6,365 nt of DNA from Saprospiraceae bacterium (GCA_020850025.1 JADZFI010000067.1:1-6365); one strand, 5' to 3'; positions 1-5,671 are shown, numbered from the stretch's first letter. The notes: generated by a model from the letters alone, not told the origin. Numbers and translations: made by a program.

Positions 1-1372
1 GATTAGGCTGAACCTCAAACTCCGGACTGCCCGAGCCTATCACCTGCACCCCGCTCATTAAGCTATCACAGCCACTGCCCGGCAAAGGCCCCAGCCGAAA
101 GTTTGGATGCCGGTTGGAAAACAAATCATACGGCACATCAAGACAGGAAGGCGTGTTATCTGCCGCCAGACAAAATCCGCTCTCTTCCCCCCTTTCATCC
201 GGATATTCCACCACGCTGTGTATATTGCGAAACAAATTGTACAACTTTCCATCCGGGCCATGACCAAAAACAAAATAGCCCCCCGGGAGGCCTACCACAG
301 GATTCTGATAGCTATCCAGAACCCAGGGAGGGCCACCCAACTGCATTCTGCTGCCCTCCACATCCGCCGCTTCCAGATCCCATTGCATGTACCCGGCATG
401 GCCCACGCCATACAGGTACCTGCCCGAGGGAGACAATTCGTAGGTAAACATATTTTTCTCATAGGCATTACTGCCAATCTGTATGGTATAAATCCCCGTA
501 TCAATCGTATCCAGCAGGGATACCGTCCCGCTGCAGCGGTCAAAAGACATTAATTTTACATGGCGTTCTCCGTAATTATCCAGCAGCCGGCTCCCATCCT
601 CGGAGGCAAAAATTAAATTGCCATTGGAAACTATGGAATCTATCAGCGTAAACCAATCCGAAGAAAGCTCCGGCAGGGAGCTAACCACCTCCTGTTTCAC
701 CTCATCCCGCTCCAACAACAGGGCGCGGTAACGCAGCCCATCCTGCGTCCTGAGTATGACCCACCAGTCCCGACCATTCCCATGACGCACAATTGCATAG
801 AATACGGATGACGGCTCCTCATCAAAGTAGCGGTTCTTGTACACCACCTTGCCTCTGCCCCCGTTGGCCGACATATCTATTTTACTGATCTGCATACGGG
901 GCGTATTCCAGACCCAGCCATTATCTGAATATTCCAAAAAAGAATGAATCATGTAGTAGATATGCTCCTCAAAGCCGTCTGGAATCAACTGGTAGGTATA
1001 TTGCAGGTAAGCCAGGTTAAGGGTGGTATCGCCCCACTGGCCCCCGATGAAGTCGGAGCCTTCGGCCCCTTCATTGAAGCCCTTGCCCCCTTCCATGATC
1101 TGATGATTGTGCGATACCACCACATTCCCGTTGGTGTAAAATTGCAAGGCTCCTGCCTTATTACTCATGGCAAGTACGCCTTCGTGGAGTTGAATATCTC
1201 TTTGAACAGCTGTATAAACAATACTGTCTCCATCAAAGCGCATCAGCACGGTAGTTGGAATGGTATCCCAATCGGCTTGCCTACCCAACCAATAACGGTC
1301 ATGTTGTTGGGCGGTTACCGTTTGTATCGCCATTAGAAAAAAAAACAGTATCGGGTGTAGTGTATGTTGCAT
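1..1372 (-). CDS. Secreted beta-propeller-like protein, probable T9SS cargo (3' end outside window)
   Basis: An uninterrupted frame runs from ATG at 1372 to the left edge of the window (457 codons and one spare base). No stop codon is present, so the C-terminus lies outside. The N-terminus is a clear Sec signal peptide: MQHTLHPILFFFLMAIQTVTA, with likely cleavage after TVTA before QQ. The mature part has no helices or catalytic motif that I recognise. It is rich in short beta-strand segments, such as NGRDWWVILR near residue 190, LSPSGRYLYGVG near residue 315 and GPDGKLYNL near residue 375. This suits a beta-propeller or lectin-like extracellular fold. Around residue 430 it reads PNFRLGPLPGSGCDSL, a motif I associate with Saprospiraceae secreted proteins just before the T9SS sorting domain. 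The sorting domain would therefore fall beyond the window (inference). The signal peptide codons contain a T9 homopolymer, a possible slippage point. Exact function is unknown. Confidence that this is a real gene is high, because 1.37 kb is stop-free and begins with a signal peptide. Confidence 0.88.
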   Translation of the reverse strand, partial: MQHTLHPILFFFLMAIQTVTAQQHDRYWLGRQADWDTIPTTVLMRFDGDSIVYTAVQRDIQLHEGVLAMSNKAGALQFYTNGNVVVSHNHQIMEGGKGFNEGAEGSDFIGGQWGDTTLNLAYLQYTYQLIPDGFEEHIYYMIHSFLEYSDNGWVWNTPRMQISKIDMSANGGRGKVVYKNRYFDEEPSSVFYAIVRHGNGRDWWVILRTQDGLRYRALLLERDEVKQEVVSSLPELSSDWFTLIDSIVSNGNLIFASEDGSRLLDNYGERHVKLMSFDRCSGTVSLLDTIDTGIYTIQIGSNAYEKNMFTYELSPSGRYLYGVGHAGYMQWDLEAADVEGSRMQLGGPPWVLDSYQNPVVGLPGGYFVFGHGPDGKLYNLFRNIHSVVEYPDERGEESGFCLAADNTPSCLDVPYDLFSNRHPNFRLGPLPGSGCDSLMSGVQVIGSGSPEFEVQPN

Positions 1373-1430
1373 AAAGAAAATGGGTTAAATGAAACGACAG
1401 ACGAGAGGGAACCATGCCCTCTTGACAATC

Positions 1431-1465
1431 GAACGTCGGAAGGGTTTTGAGCCCTTCCGACGTTC
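1431..1465. repeat. Palindromic repeat, copy 1; terminator-like hairpin
   Basis: Perfect 14-bp inverted repeat: GAACGTCGGAAGGG (1431-1444) and its reverse complement CCCTTCCGACGTTC (1452-1465), with a 7-base loop. It lies 12 bases past the stop codon of the minus-strand gene ending at 1478. An almost identical copy is at 3325-3359, again just past a T9SS gene. No U-run follows on either strand, so it is not a classic intrinsic terminator. It could block 3' exonucleases, terminate weakly, or be a REP-like dispersed element. A second small hairpin, AGAGGG/CCCTCT, follows at 1404-1422. Confidence 0.8.
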
Positions 1466-1477
1466 TCTACTCAATGA

Positions 1478-2617
1478 TTAACGATTTTGTACCACAAAAG
1501 TCTGACTGAGGACTTTAGGGCCATTCATCAGCCGTACTACGTACATGCCGGAAGACCAATCCTGCACCGAAAAGGCCCATTCGGTCGCACCTGCCGCAAG
1601 GGTGTTTTCCTGCACCAGGCCGCCGTTCAAATTGAAGACCTGAACCTGCCAATCGCCCGGTTGGCTTTGGGCGTTTAGTCGTATGGTTACCTGGTCGCTG
1701 GCGGGATTGGGCAAGATCAGCAGCTCCGTTGATTTTTTCATGTCAGGTGCTGCACTACGTTCCTGAGCCGCCTGGCAACCGGTTTCCCCATAAAATTCCT
1801 TGAGCCATGTTTCACACAATCCTCTCGCGCTCAGCACGGCTCTTCCGCCTTCGTCTAGACAGGTTTGTGCTATTTCGCGCAAATCCACCCGAGCAAGGCT
1901 ATCCGGCTCTAGCCCTGTCATCCATTGGATAGCGATCTCATTGTATCGCTTTTCGCACCAGTAATGCCATGTACTATCTTCCAGCGCGGCGTTTCGCAGC
2001 AGCAGCGAGTCTGCCGCATCCTGCACACTCAGGAACAGAATGGAGTCGGCTGCCATGATCAACCTCGACAGCGAATCTCCCTCGGCTGCGGCCAAGGCAA
2101 TCAATCCTGACAGGGAGTCCCGAAGCGTGGTATCGGCCTCCATCGCGTCAACCCATTGGCGTATCTGCAAGGAGCGCGCGTCCATCGCTAACCGCATGGA
2201 ATCAAAAGTCGCTTGCTGAGTGGCGATATCCTGCAGGAGTACCTGCCAATCCTGTTTCAGTTTTTCACTTTCTCCCACATAGTCGTTGTCATACATAGCC
2301 TTGAAGGTGGAAAGATTCGTGCTGGCGCCCACCCAACCCGGGTTATCGAGCAAAAGGCCATAGATATTCTGGCGCACCAAAGTCTTTTCTGCCGGGGTTA
2401 GTAGCCCCCAATAGCTGGTATCCGCCACTAAGTATGCCACCTGAACGGAGTCGTCCGGGGCCTGCAAATCATTGAACACATCCCCTGCTGCGGTGCAGAA
2501 TGCTGCTGGCGGAATGGTATCCACCGCACCCGTGAGTTCGGGTGCGAATAAATTAAAAGGGGTACTCATTGGTCTCAATTCATGCCCAATGGTGAGGCCG
2601 GCCAGGATCCCATTCAA
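1478..2617 (-). CDS. T9SS type A sorting domain protein, C-terminal part of a probably frameshifted gene
   Basis: Open frame of 379 codons plus stop. The C-terminal 80 residues form a T9SS sorting domain: ILPNPASDQV at about 301-310, VQVFNLNGGLV at about 325-335, SSGMYVVRL at about 355-363, ending in QTFVVQNR. Residues about 110-260 look strongly alpha-helical, with many Asp-Ser-Leu steps. Residues about 248-268 (EIAQTCLDEGGRAVLSARGL) recall a conserved segment that I remember upstream of the sorting domain in large Bacteroidota adhesin-like proteins (from memory, not searched). The frame has no signal peptide. Its only starts are TTG at 2617 and an internal ATG at 2569, and an in-frame TGA lies just upstream. 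A T9SS substrate needs a Sec signal, and one is encoded in another frame at 2580-2744, so this is probably the body of a frameshifted or internally deleted gene. At about 380 residues it is short for such proteins. A palindromic hairpin follows the stop. Confidence 0.75.
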   Translation of the reverse strand: MNGILAGLTIGHELRPMSTPFNLFAPELTGAVDTIPPAAFCTAAGDVFNDLQAPDDSVQVAYLVADTSYWGLLTPAEKTLVRQNIYGLLLDNPGWVGASTNLSTFKAMYDNDYVGESEKLKQDWQVLLQDIATQQATFDSMRLAMDARSLQIRQWVDAMEADTTLRDSLSGLIALAAAEGDSLSRLIMAADSILFLSVQDAADSLLLRNAALEDSTWHYWCEKRYNEIAIQWMTGLEPDSLARVDLREIAQTCLDEGGRAVLSARGLCETWLKEFYGETGCQAAQERSAAPDMKKSTELLILPNPASDQVTIRLNAQSQPGDWQVQVFNLNGGLVQENTLAAGATEWAFSVQDWSSGMYVVRLMNGPKVLSQTFVVQNR

Positions 2618-2744
2618 GGTTGTACGGCGCCTTGTCGGTCACCCGGTTTTCAATGAAATGGCCAGAAGCGTTTATCATTGGGTTTACCATAATAATAATG
2701 GTCAGTATACAAAGATAGTGCGTGGAAAGATTAAGATGTTTCAT
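2580..2744 (-). pseudogene. Signal-peptide N-terminus out of frame with the T9SS gene downstream
   Basis: ATG at 2744 opens a 54-codon frame ending in TGA at 2580. It begins MKHLNLSTHYLCILTIII and continues MVNPMINASG. That is a convincing Sec signal peptide: a basic start, a hydrophobic core, and likely cleavage after INA. A TAA codon lies two codons before the ATG, so this is the furthest start in this frame. The frame overlaps the 1478-2617 frame between 2580 and about 2638 and differs from it by one base. Losing one base in that overlap, for example in the GGG at about 2609-2611, would fuse the signal peptide to the T9SS body (VTDKAPYNLEW continuing as ILAGLTIGHELRPM). A candidate promoter sits upstream at 2787-2818. 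It could be a true pseudogene, a sequencing error, or less likely a programmed shift. An unrelated short secreted peptide is possible but less attractive. Confidence 0.55.
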
Positions 2745-2786
2745 AAAAACTTAGTATGTGAGAATATTTGTGAATAAATGAGGTCA

Positions 2787-2818
2787 CAAAATTGCTCAAC
2801 CTAACAGGATCGAAACAA
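2787..2818 (-). promoter_or_regulatory. Candidate Bacteroidota promoter for the secreted-protein gene
   Basis: Reading the minus strand, TTG (2818-2816) is followed after 21 bases by CAATTTTG (2794-2787). This matches the -7 consensus TAnnTTTG at all but the first base. Transcription would begin near 2780 and reach the ATG at 2744 after about 36 bases. The TTG lies inside the first copy of the 21-bp repeat, mirroring the facing promoter on the plus strand. Only moderate support, because one base of the -7 box departs from consensus. Confidence 0.35.
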
Positions 2819-2853
2819 CGACAAAATTGGCGTAAACAACGACAAAGTTGGCG
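2813..2853. repeat. Two-copy 21-bp-period direct repeat, operator-like
   Basis: AAACAACGACAAAATTGGCG (2813-2832) and AAACAACGACAAAGTTGGCG (2834-2853) are identical at 19 of 20 bases and start 21 bp apart, which is two turns of the helix. The core ACAAAATTG also occurs at 2786-2794. The repeats lie between two divergent genes and overlap the -33 elements of both candidate promoters. This is a natural place for the neighbouring HTH protein to bind and control itself and the secreted gene (inference). Confidence 0.65.
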
Positions 2854-2879
2854 AGGATGCTTCGGATAATATATATTTG
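2848..2879 (+). promoter_or_regulatory. Bacteroidota promoter for the HTH regulator
   Basis: TTG at 2848-2850, 21 bases, then TATATTTG at 2872-2879, a perfect match to the Bacteroidota -7 box TAnnTTTG. The start of transcription would be near 2886, leaving about 46 bases before the ATG at 2932. The -33 TTG lies inside the second operator-like repeat, which suggests autoregulation. Confidence 0.6.
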
Positions 2880-2931
2880 TAAACCTATTTCACCGAATTC
2901 TAAAATATTTCGATTAAACACGCCCCTACCT

Positions 2932-3465
2932 ATGCCAAACATCCATAAGAAAATCACTGCAGTACGCAAAAAACGCAACCTTTCTCAACCTCAGGCTGCC
3001 GAATTGGCCAACATCTCCATCCGAACTTATCAACGACTTGAATCCGGCGAGACCACCGTCAACCTGGATTACTTAAACCGACTGGCCGACGGCTTTCAAT
3101 GTTGTTTGGATGATATCCTACACTTTGATTTGGAAACCAACAATTTCCCTGTCAGGAATACTGAAACTCTTATCCAAAATAATCAAGCGCTTGTGGAAGA
3201 GAACGGAAGGCTTCAGCAATTTGTAAATTGGTTAACAGAACAATTACGAAGAGGGGGGGCAAGACAGACACATGAACGTTTAACCTGGGGGGAGCCTGTC
3301 ATTTCCAAAGGGTTGTTTTGTTCAGAACATCGGAAGGGTTCAAAACCCTTCCGACGTTCTATACCCTTCTACCTGCCTACCATCAACTTGTTGCACGTTC
3401 TGAACTGCTCACCTTCCAGTACCACGATGTACATGCCGGAGGGCAGCGAAGCTGTTGGTATCTGA
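2932..3465 (+). CDS. XRE-family helix-turn-helix regulator with an anomalous C-terminal read-through
   Basis: Residues about 4-65 form a Cro/C1-type HTH: KKITAVRKKRNLSQ (helix 1), QAAELA (helix 2), the recognition helix around ISIRTYQRLESGE, then NLDYLNRLADGF and CLDDILHF. Residues about 77-107 (TLIQNNQALVEENGRLQQ onward) look like an amphipathic dimerisation helix. ATG at 2932 is preferred because the HTH starts at once and a good promoter ends 50 bases upstream. The frame is open further upstream, but that part would lie before and within the promoter. A protein ending near residue 107-115 would be normal for such regulators. Instead the frame passes a G7 tract (3253-3259), reads through the palindrome at 3325-3359, and ends at 3465 inside the antisense of the convergent T9SS gene. 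The last 65 or so residues look non-native. A one-base change in the G7 tract brings a stop within a few codons (TGA at 3273 for a loss, TAA at 3281 for a gain). It probably represses its own promoter and perhaps the divergent secreted gene. Confidence 0.72.
   Translation: MPNIHKKITAVRKKRNLSQPQAAELANISIRTYQRLESGETTVNLDYLNRLADGFQCCLDDILHFDLETNNFPVRNTETLIQNNQALVEENGRLQQFVNWLTEQLRRGGARQTHERLTWGEPVISKGLFCSEHRKGSKPFRRSIPFYLPTINLLHVLNCSPSSTTMYMPEGSEAVGI
3325..3359. repeat. Palindromic repeat, copy 2; terminator-like hairpin
   Basis: GAACATCGGAAGGGTT (3325-3340) faces AACCCTTCCGACGTTC (3344-3359). The arms have 16 pairs with one non-Watson-Crick position (3329/3355). That position is an A-C mismatch in plus-strand RNA but a G-U wobble in minus-strand RNA, so the structure is better kept in the minus-strand transcript. 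It lies 9 bases after the stop of the T9SS gene ending at 3369. Apart from loop bases and this one change it equals the copy at 1431-1465. No U-run follows. Confidence 0.8.
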
Positions 3466-5030
3466 AACAATTCAGGTGTGAGGGCGCTGAGGGTGCGCTG
3501 TCCCAGATCTGATACCAGCCGACCGTTCAGATCGGTTACATACGCCCGCGCTACGGCTTCTTTTTGCAGGGTTGCTGACAGATAAGTGACCTCGTCGGCA
3601 GGATTGGGGTAAACCCCGGTTGTTTCTACCAGATCTTGAGGATCATTAACGGAAACCGTTGGATTCCCAAAGGTGTACTGCACCGGAAGGAAATATTCTG
3701 CAAGCACTTCCGACTGGTCGTCAGTAGTGACCTGAAACCGCAATTGGTCTACAACCACGCCTCCGGAAGTGATGGTGAAATAGTCGTCGGCCTGGCCTCC
3801 TCCAACCGCGTAGGCAGGGGAAGGAGATGCTGCATAGGCAGGCGAAGGTGATCCCTGCGTGAACGGACGTACAAAAATGCGCACCGGCTGACCTTCGTCG
3901 TTGTACATACTGTATTGAATGTTCACCCGGTTGTTGTGCTCCAATCTGGCCGGCGAAGGAGGGCAAAGCTTTACATTTTCGATGAGCATATTACCAAAAC
4001 AGTACTCCACCGGCTGCCAGATTTGCAACAGGGTTTCGCTTTGATCGGCACTGGTTACATTAAACCGGATGTGATCCACCCGCTGATTGCCTGTAGTGAT
4101 GGTAAATGATCCGCTACCATTGCCAGAGCCGGTGTAAATACCGGAGCCGGACGCTCCGTAGTTTGGTGTCAATGCACCGTTCGTCCAGGGGCGGGGAAAA
4201 ATCCGAACACCGCTGCTTTCTGTAGTACTGTATTGGAAGGATACGCTTCGGTCTTCGTTGTTGAAAGGGAAATTGCCTGCCTGAGGCAGGATATCGGTAA
4301 TTTTTACGGTGCTGTAATACAGATTAACCGGCAGGAAAAATTCGTCGATGTCCTGGGTTTGATCTGCACTGACGATTTTGATGCGCAAGGCATCCACGTG
4401 CACGTTTTTACCTGAATTGATGCGGATATTTCCGCCTCCGTTGGCGCCGCTGCCGGTATAGATTCCGGATCCGCTGGCGCTGTAGCCCGGTGTCAGATTG
4501 CCATTGGTGAATGGGCGGATAAAAATGCGCACCCCGCCGGGGTAATTGATGTTGTAATGAAAAGAACAGGTGAAATCTTCTCCCAGCAGCAGGGAGGTCA
4601 GTGTCGGATCGCTGGAAAAACTGAAATTGTTTACGCCAACGCTGCCGAAATGGAAATTTACCGGTATCCACAATCGGCGCAGTAACTGGGTTTGGTCGGC
4701 ATTATAGACTTCAATTCTAATTTCATCCACCACCACAATGCCGTTGTTGATGGTAAAAGTGCCGGTTGCAGTACCGGAGCCGGTATAAATGGGCGATCCG
4801 CTGGCGCTGTAGCCGGGCGAGGGATTTCCGTTGGTAAAGGGCCGGGCGAAAATGCGGATACCACCAGGTTCATCGGTGGTGTAGCCCATGGAAACACTTA
4901 CTTGTTGGCCGAGGGTAAAGGCCGCTGTTTTAGCATCCGGCCCGACCTGGATATCGCAGATATCCGTCAGGGCAAAAACGGGAGTAAAACAGGAAAGCAG
5001 AGAGAGTGTGAAAAGGAGTACGCTTTTCAT
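3369..5030 (-). CDS. Secreted T9SS cargo with four tandem beta-rich domains
   Basis: Complete 553-residue protein. Signal peptide MKSVLLFTLSLLSCFTPVFA (1-20). Then come four tandem copies of a domain of about 105 residues at roughly 22-129, 130-240, 241-346 and 347-455. Each carries a signature of GGVRIFxRPFTNG, then a Ser/Gly/Tyr-rich stretch (TPGYSASGSGIYTGSG), then VDxIRFxVxxADQT and a closing PVxxxFG. The signatures start near residues 57, 166, 274 and 383. The fourth copy is the most diverged and has lost the TGSG element (it reads PSPAYAVGGGQ). Residues about 472-553 are a T9SS type A sorting domain: VYPNPADEV, ARAYVTDLNGRLV, LPSGMYIVVLEG, ending KLMVGR. It is therefore expected to leave the cell through T9SS and be anchored or released at the surface. 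The repeats are probably beta-sandwiches. I know no assigned function, and see no catalytic motif. ATG at 5030 is chosen because the signal peptide starts there. No clear promoter is visible upstream. A palindrome follows the stop. Confidence 0.93.
   Translation of the reverse strand: MKSVLLFTLSLLSCFTPVFALTDICDIQVGPDAKTAAFTLGQQVSVSMGYTTDEPGGIRIFARPFTNGNPSPGYSASGSPIYTGSGTATGTFTINNGIVVVDEIRIEVYNADQTQLLRRLWIPVNFHFGSVGVNNFSFSSDPTLTSLLLGEDFTCSFHYNINYPGGVRIFIRPFTNGNLTPGYSASGSGIYTGSGANGGGNIRINSGKNVHVDALRIKIVSADQTQDIDEFFLPVNLYYSTVKITDILPQAGNFPFNNEDRSVSFQYSTTESSGVRIFPRPWTNGALTPNYGASGSGIYTGSGNGSGSFTITTGNQRVDHIRFNVTSADQSETLLQIWQPVEYCFGNMLIENVKLCPPSPARLEHNNRVNIQYSMYNDEGQPVRIFVRPFTQGSPSPAYAASPSPAYAVGGGQADDYFTITSGGVVVDQLRFQVTTDDQSEVLAEYFLPVQYTFGNPTVSVNDPQDLVETTGVYPNPADEVTYLSATLQKEAVARAYVTDLNGRLVSDLGQRTLSALTPELFQIPTASLPSGMYIVVLEGEQFRTCNKLMVGR
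3666..4967 (-). repeat. Four in-gene tandem repeats encoding about 105-residue domains
   Basis: Approximate units: 4967-4644, 4643-4311, 4310-3993 and 3992-3666 (reading with the gene). The protein signature GVRIFxRPFTNG is kept in all four. At DNA level the units have largely diverged, but short stretches remain, such as CCGCTGGCGCTGTAGCC (plus strand) at about 4470 and 4798. That pattern suggests old duplication with selection on protein sequence rather than recent amplification. Confidence 0.85.
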
Positions 5031-5201
5031 AGTGTAATCAGGTTTTGGTTAAAAATGTTGCTGTTCAAAGCATTATGCAGCAAGGCAGCCGCATGGAGCG
5101 GGATTATGCAACTATAATGATGTGAAGGAGGTGGGGTGTGAACAGCAGGGCGCAGAATTTTGAAAAGCGCGTATCTGGCCGTATACGAAGCCTGTTCAGA
5201 A

Positions 5202-5224
5202 TGAACCTGGGAAAGCCAGGATTT
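5202..5224 (-). other. Possible T-arm fragments of a tRNA in swapped order
   Basis: TGAACCTGGGA (5202-5212) equals the antisense of the T-arm 5' side of the GAA-anticodon tRNA at about 5688-5698, and CCAGGATTT (5216-5224) equals its T-arm 3' side. In the intact gene these pieces are contiguous in the opposite order. The 11-base match is unlikely but not impossible by chance. The fragments lie 50-100 bases from a clearer tRNA remnant at 5271-5303. The rest of 5031-5270, between the T9SS start and the GIY-YIG gene, holds nothing else I can support. Confidence 0.3.
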
Positions 5225-5270
5225 TAGTGGAAAAAGAGGTGAAGGTGGAGCTGAAAACAAAACCACAAGG

Positions 5271-5303
5271 TCGGGATGCGCCACCGGTCTGCGCTACATA
5301 CCG
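5271..5303 (-). pseudogene. tRNA 5'-half remnant
   Basis: On the minus strand this reads CGGTATGTAGCGCAGACCGG and on through GGCGCATCCCGA. It matches 5747-5715, the 5' half of the GAA-anticodon tRNA, at 30 of 33 bases: acceptor 5' strand, whole D-arm and the start of the anticodon stem. The match extends through TCCCGA, so it derives from the GAA-type tRNA rather than the proline tRNA. No matching 3' half follows, so it cannot fold as a tRNA. The stop codon of the GIY-YIG gene (TAG, 5296-5294) lies within it. Confidence 0.7.
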
Positions 5304-5545
5304 TTCTGAATAAGTTGGACAATTTTTCTTTTGGATTTCCAGGCTTTAACCTGTCGTTCTCTCCTGTAAGCTTCTTCTTTAGTATCAAAAACTTCCGAGT
5401 AGACAACGACCCAGTCTTTGGATATTGAAGTAAACCCTTTATGATTTGAAAGGTGTTTTTGTAATCGTTCTTCGGGTAATTGCTCCGTATGCCCGACATA
5501 GTATTTGTCGAGTGAAATAGAATGCAGTATATAAAAATAAGCCAT
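5294..5545 (-). CDS. Small GIY-YIG nuclease superfamily protein
   Basis: 83-residue protein starting MAYFYILHS from ATG at 5545. It has the hallmarks of the stand-alone GIY-YIG family (COG2827/UPF0213-like): YFYIL at residues 3-7 in place of GIY, YYVG at 15-18 in place of YIG, the catalytic-type Arg in ERLQKH (R27, H31), and the metal-binding-type Glu in YRRERQVKAWKS (probably E63). The length is normal for this family, so the domain appears complete. Nuclease activity is expected from the family but unproven here; cellular role unknown. The gene is markedly more AT-rich than its neighbours, which fits recent arrival. It begins directly behind the tRNA terminator (7 bases between stem and ATG) and ends inside a tRNA remnant. 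No promoter fits between terminator and start, so expression would depend on read-through of the tRNA transcript. A more upstream TTG at 5566 lies inside the terminator stem and is unlikely. Confidence 0.85.
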   Translation of the reverse strand: MAYFYILHSISLDKYYVGHTEQLPEERLQKHLSNHKGFTSISKDWVVVYSEVFDTKEEAYRRERQVKAWKSKRKIVQLIQNGM

Positions 5546-5580
5546 AAAACAAAAAGAGGCCACCAATTGGTGACCTCTTT
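5546..5580 (-). terminator. Intrinsic terminator of the tRNA block
   Basis: On the minus strand, AAAGAGGTCACC (5580-5569 side) pairs with GGTGGCCTCTTT across an AATT centre (stem 5553-5580), with one position being a G-U wobble, and is followed by TTGTTTT up to 5546. This is a 12-bp stem with a U-rich tail only two bases after tRNA-Pro. It touches the start codon of the GIY-YIG gene at 5545. Confidence 0.8.
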
Positions 5581-5581
5581 G

Positions 5582-5655
5582 TCGGGATACCAGGATTCGA
5601 ACCTGGGACCCCCTGCTCCCAAAGCAGGTGCGCTACCGGACTGCGCTACATCCCG
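5582..5655 (-). tRNA. tRNA-Pro (anticodon UGG)
   Basis: Minus-strand cloverleaf. Acceptor CGGGATG pairs with TATCCCG (C1-G72, G-U at the seventh pair), discriminator A at 5582. D-stem GCGC/GCGC. Anticodon stem CCTGC/GCAGG with loop TTTGGGA, anticodon TGG. T-arm CCAGG-TTCGAAT-CCTGG. CCA is not encoded. It is the last gene of the tRNA block and is followed at once by a terminator. It shares nearly its whole body with the tRNA-like gene just upstream. Confidence 0.93.
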
Positions 5656-5671
5656 AAAATTTATTTTTTCG

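Noticed and set aside
107..553. Plus-strand open frames over 100-550 and 944-1336
   Set aside because: They lie opposite the signal-peptide-bearing minus-strand gene, have no promoter or recognisable domain, and have Pro/His-rich composition typical of antisense frames.
1404..1422. AGAGGG/CCCTCT hairpin as a riboswitch or attenuator for the 1-1372 gene
   Set aside because: Only a 6-bp stem, with no conserved riboswitch core or U-run; too little to call.
2710..2717. TATCTTTG on the minus strand as a promoter -7 box
   Set aside because: It matches TAnnTTTG but no TTG lies at the right distance, and it falls inside the signal-peptide coding sequence; the upstream site at 2787-2818 fits the start codon better.
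2813..2853. CRISPR array or replication iterons
   Set aside because: Only two full copies with a one-base gap, so no spacers; no Cas or replication initiator gene is nearby.
5027..5284. Minus-strand frame MAHPDLVVLFSAPPSPL and the overlapping 5224-5622 frame
   Set aside because: No domain, built from tRNA remnant and intergenic sequence; the GIY-YIG frame and tRNAs explain the region better.
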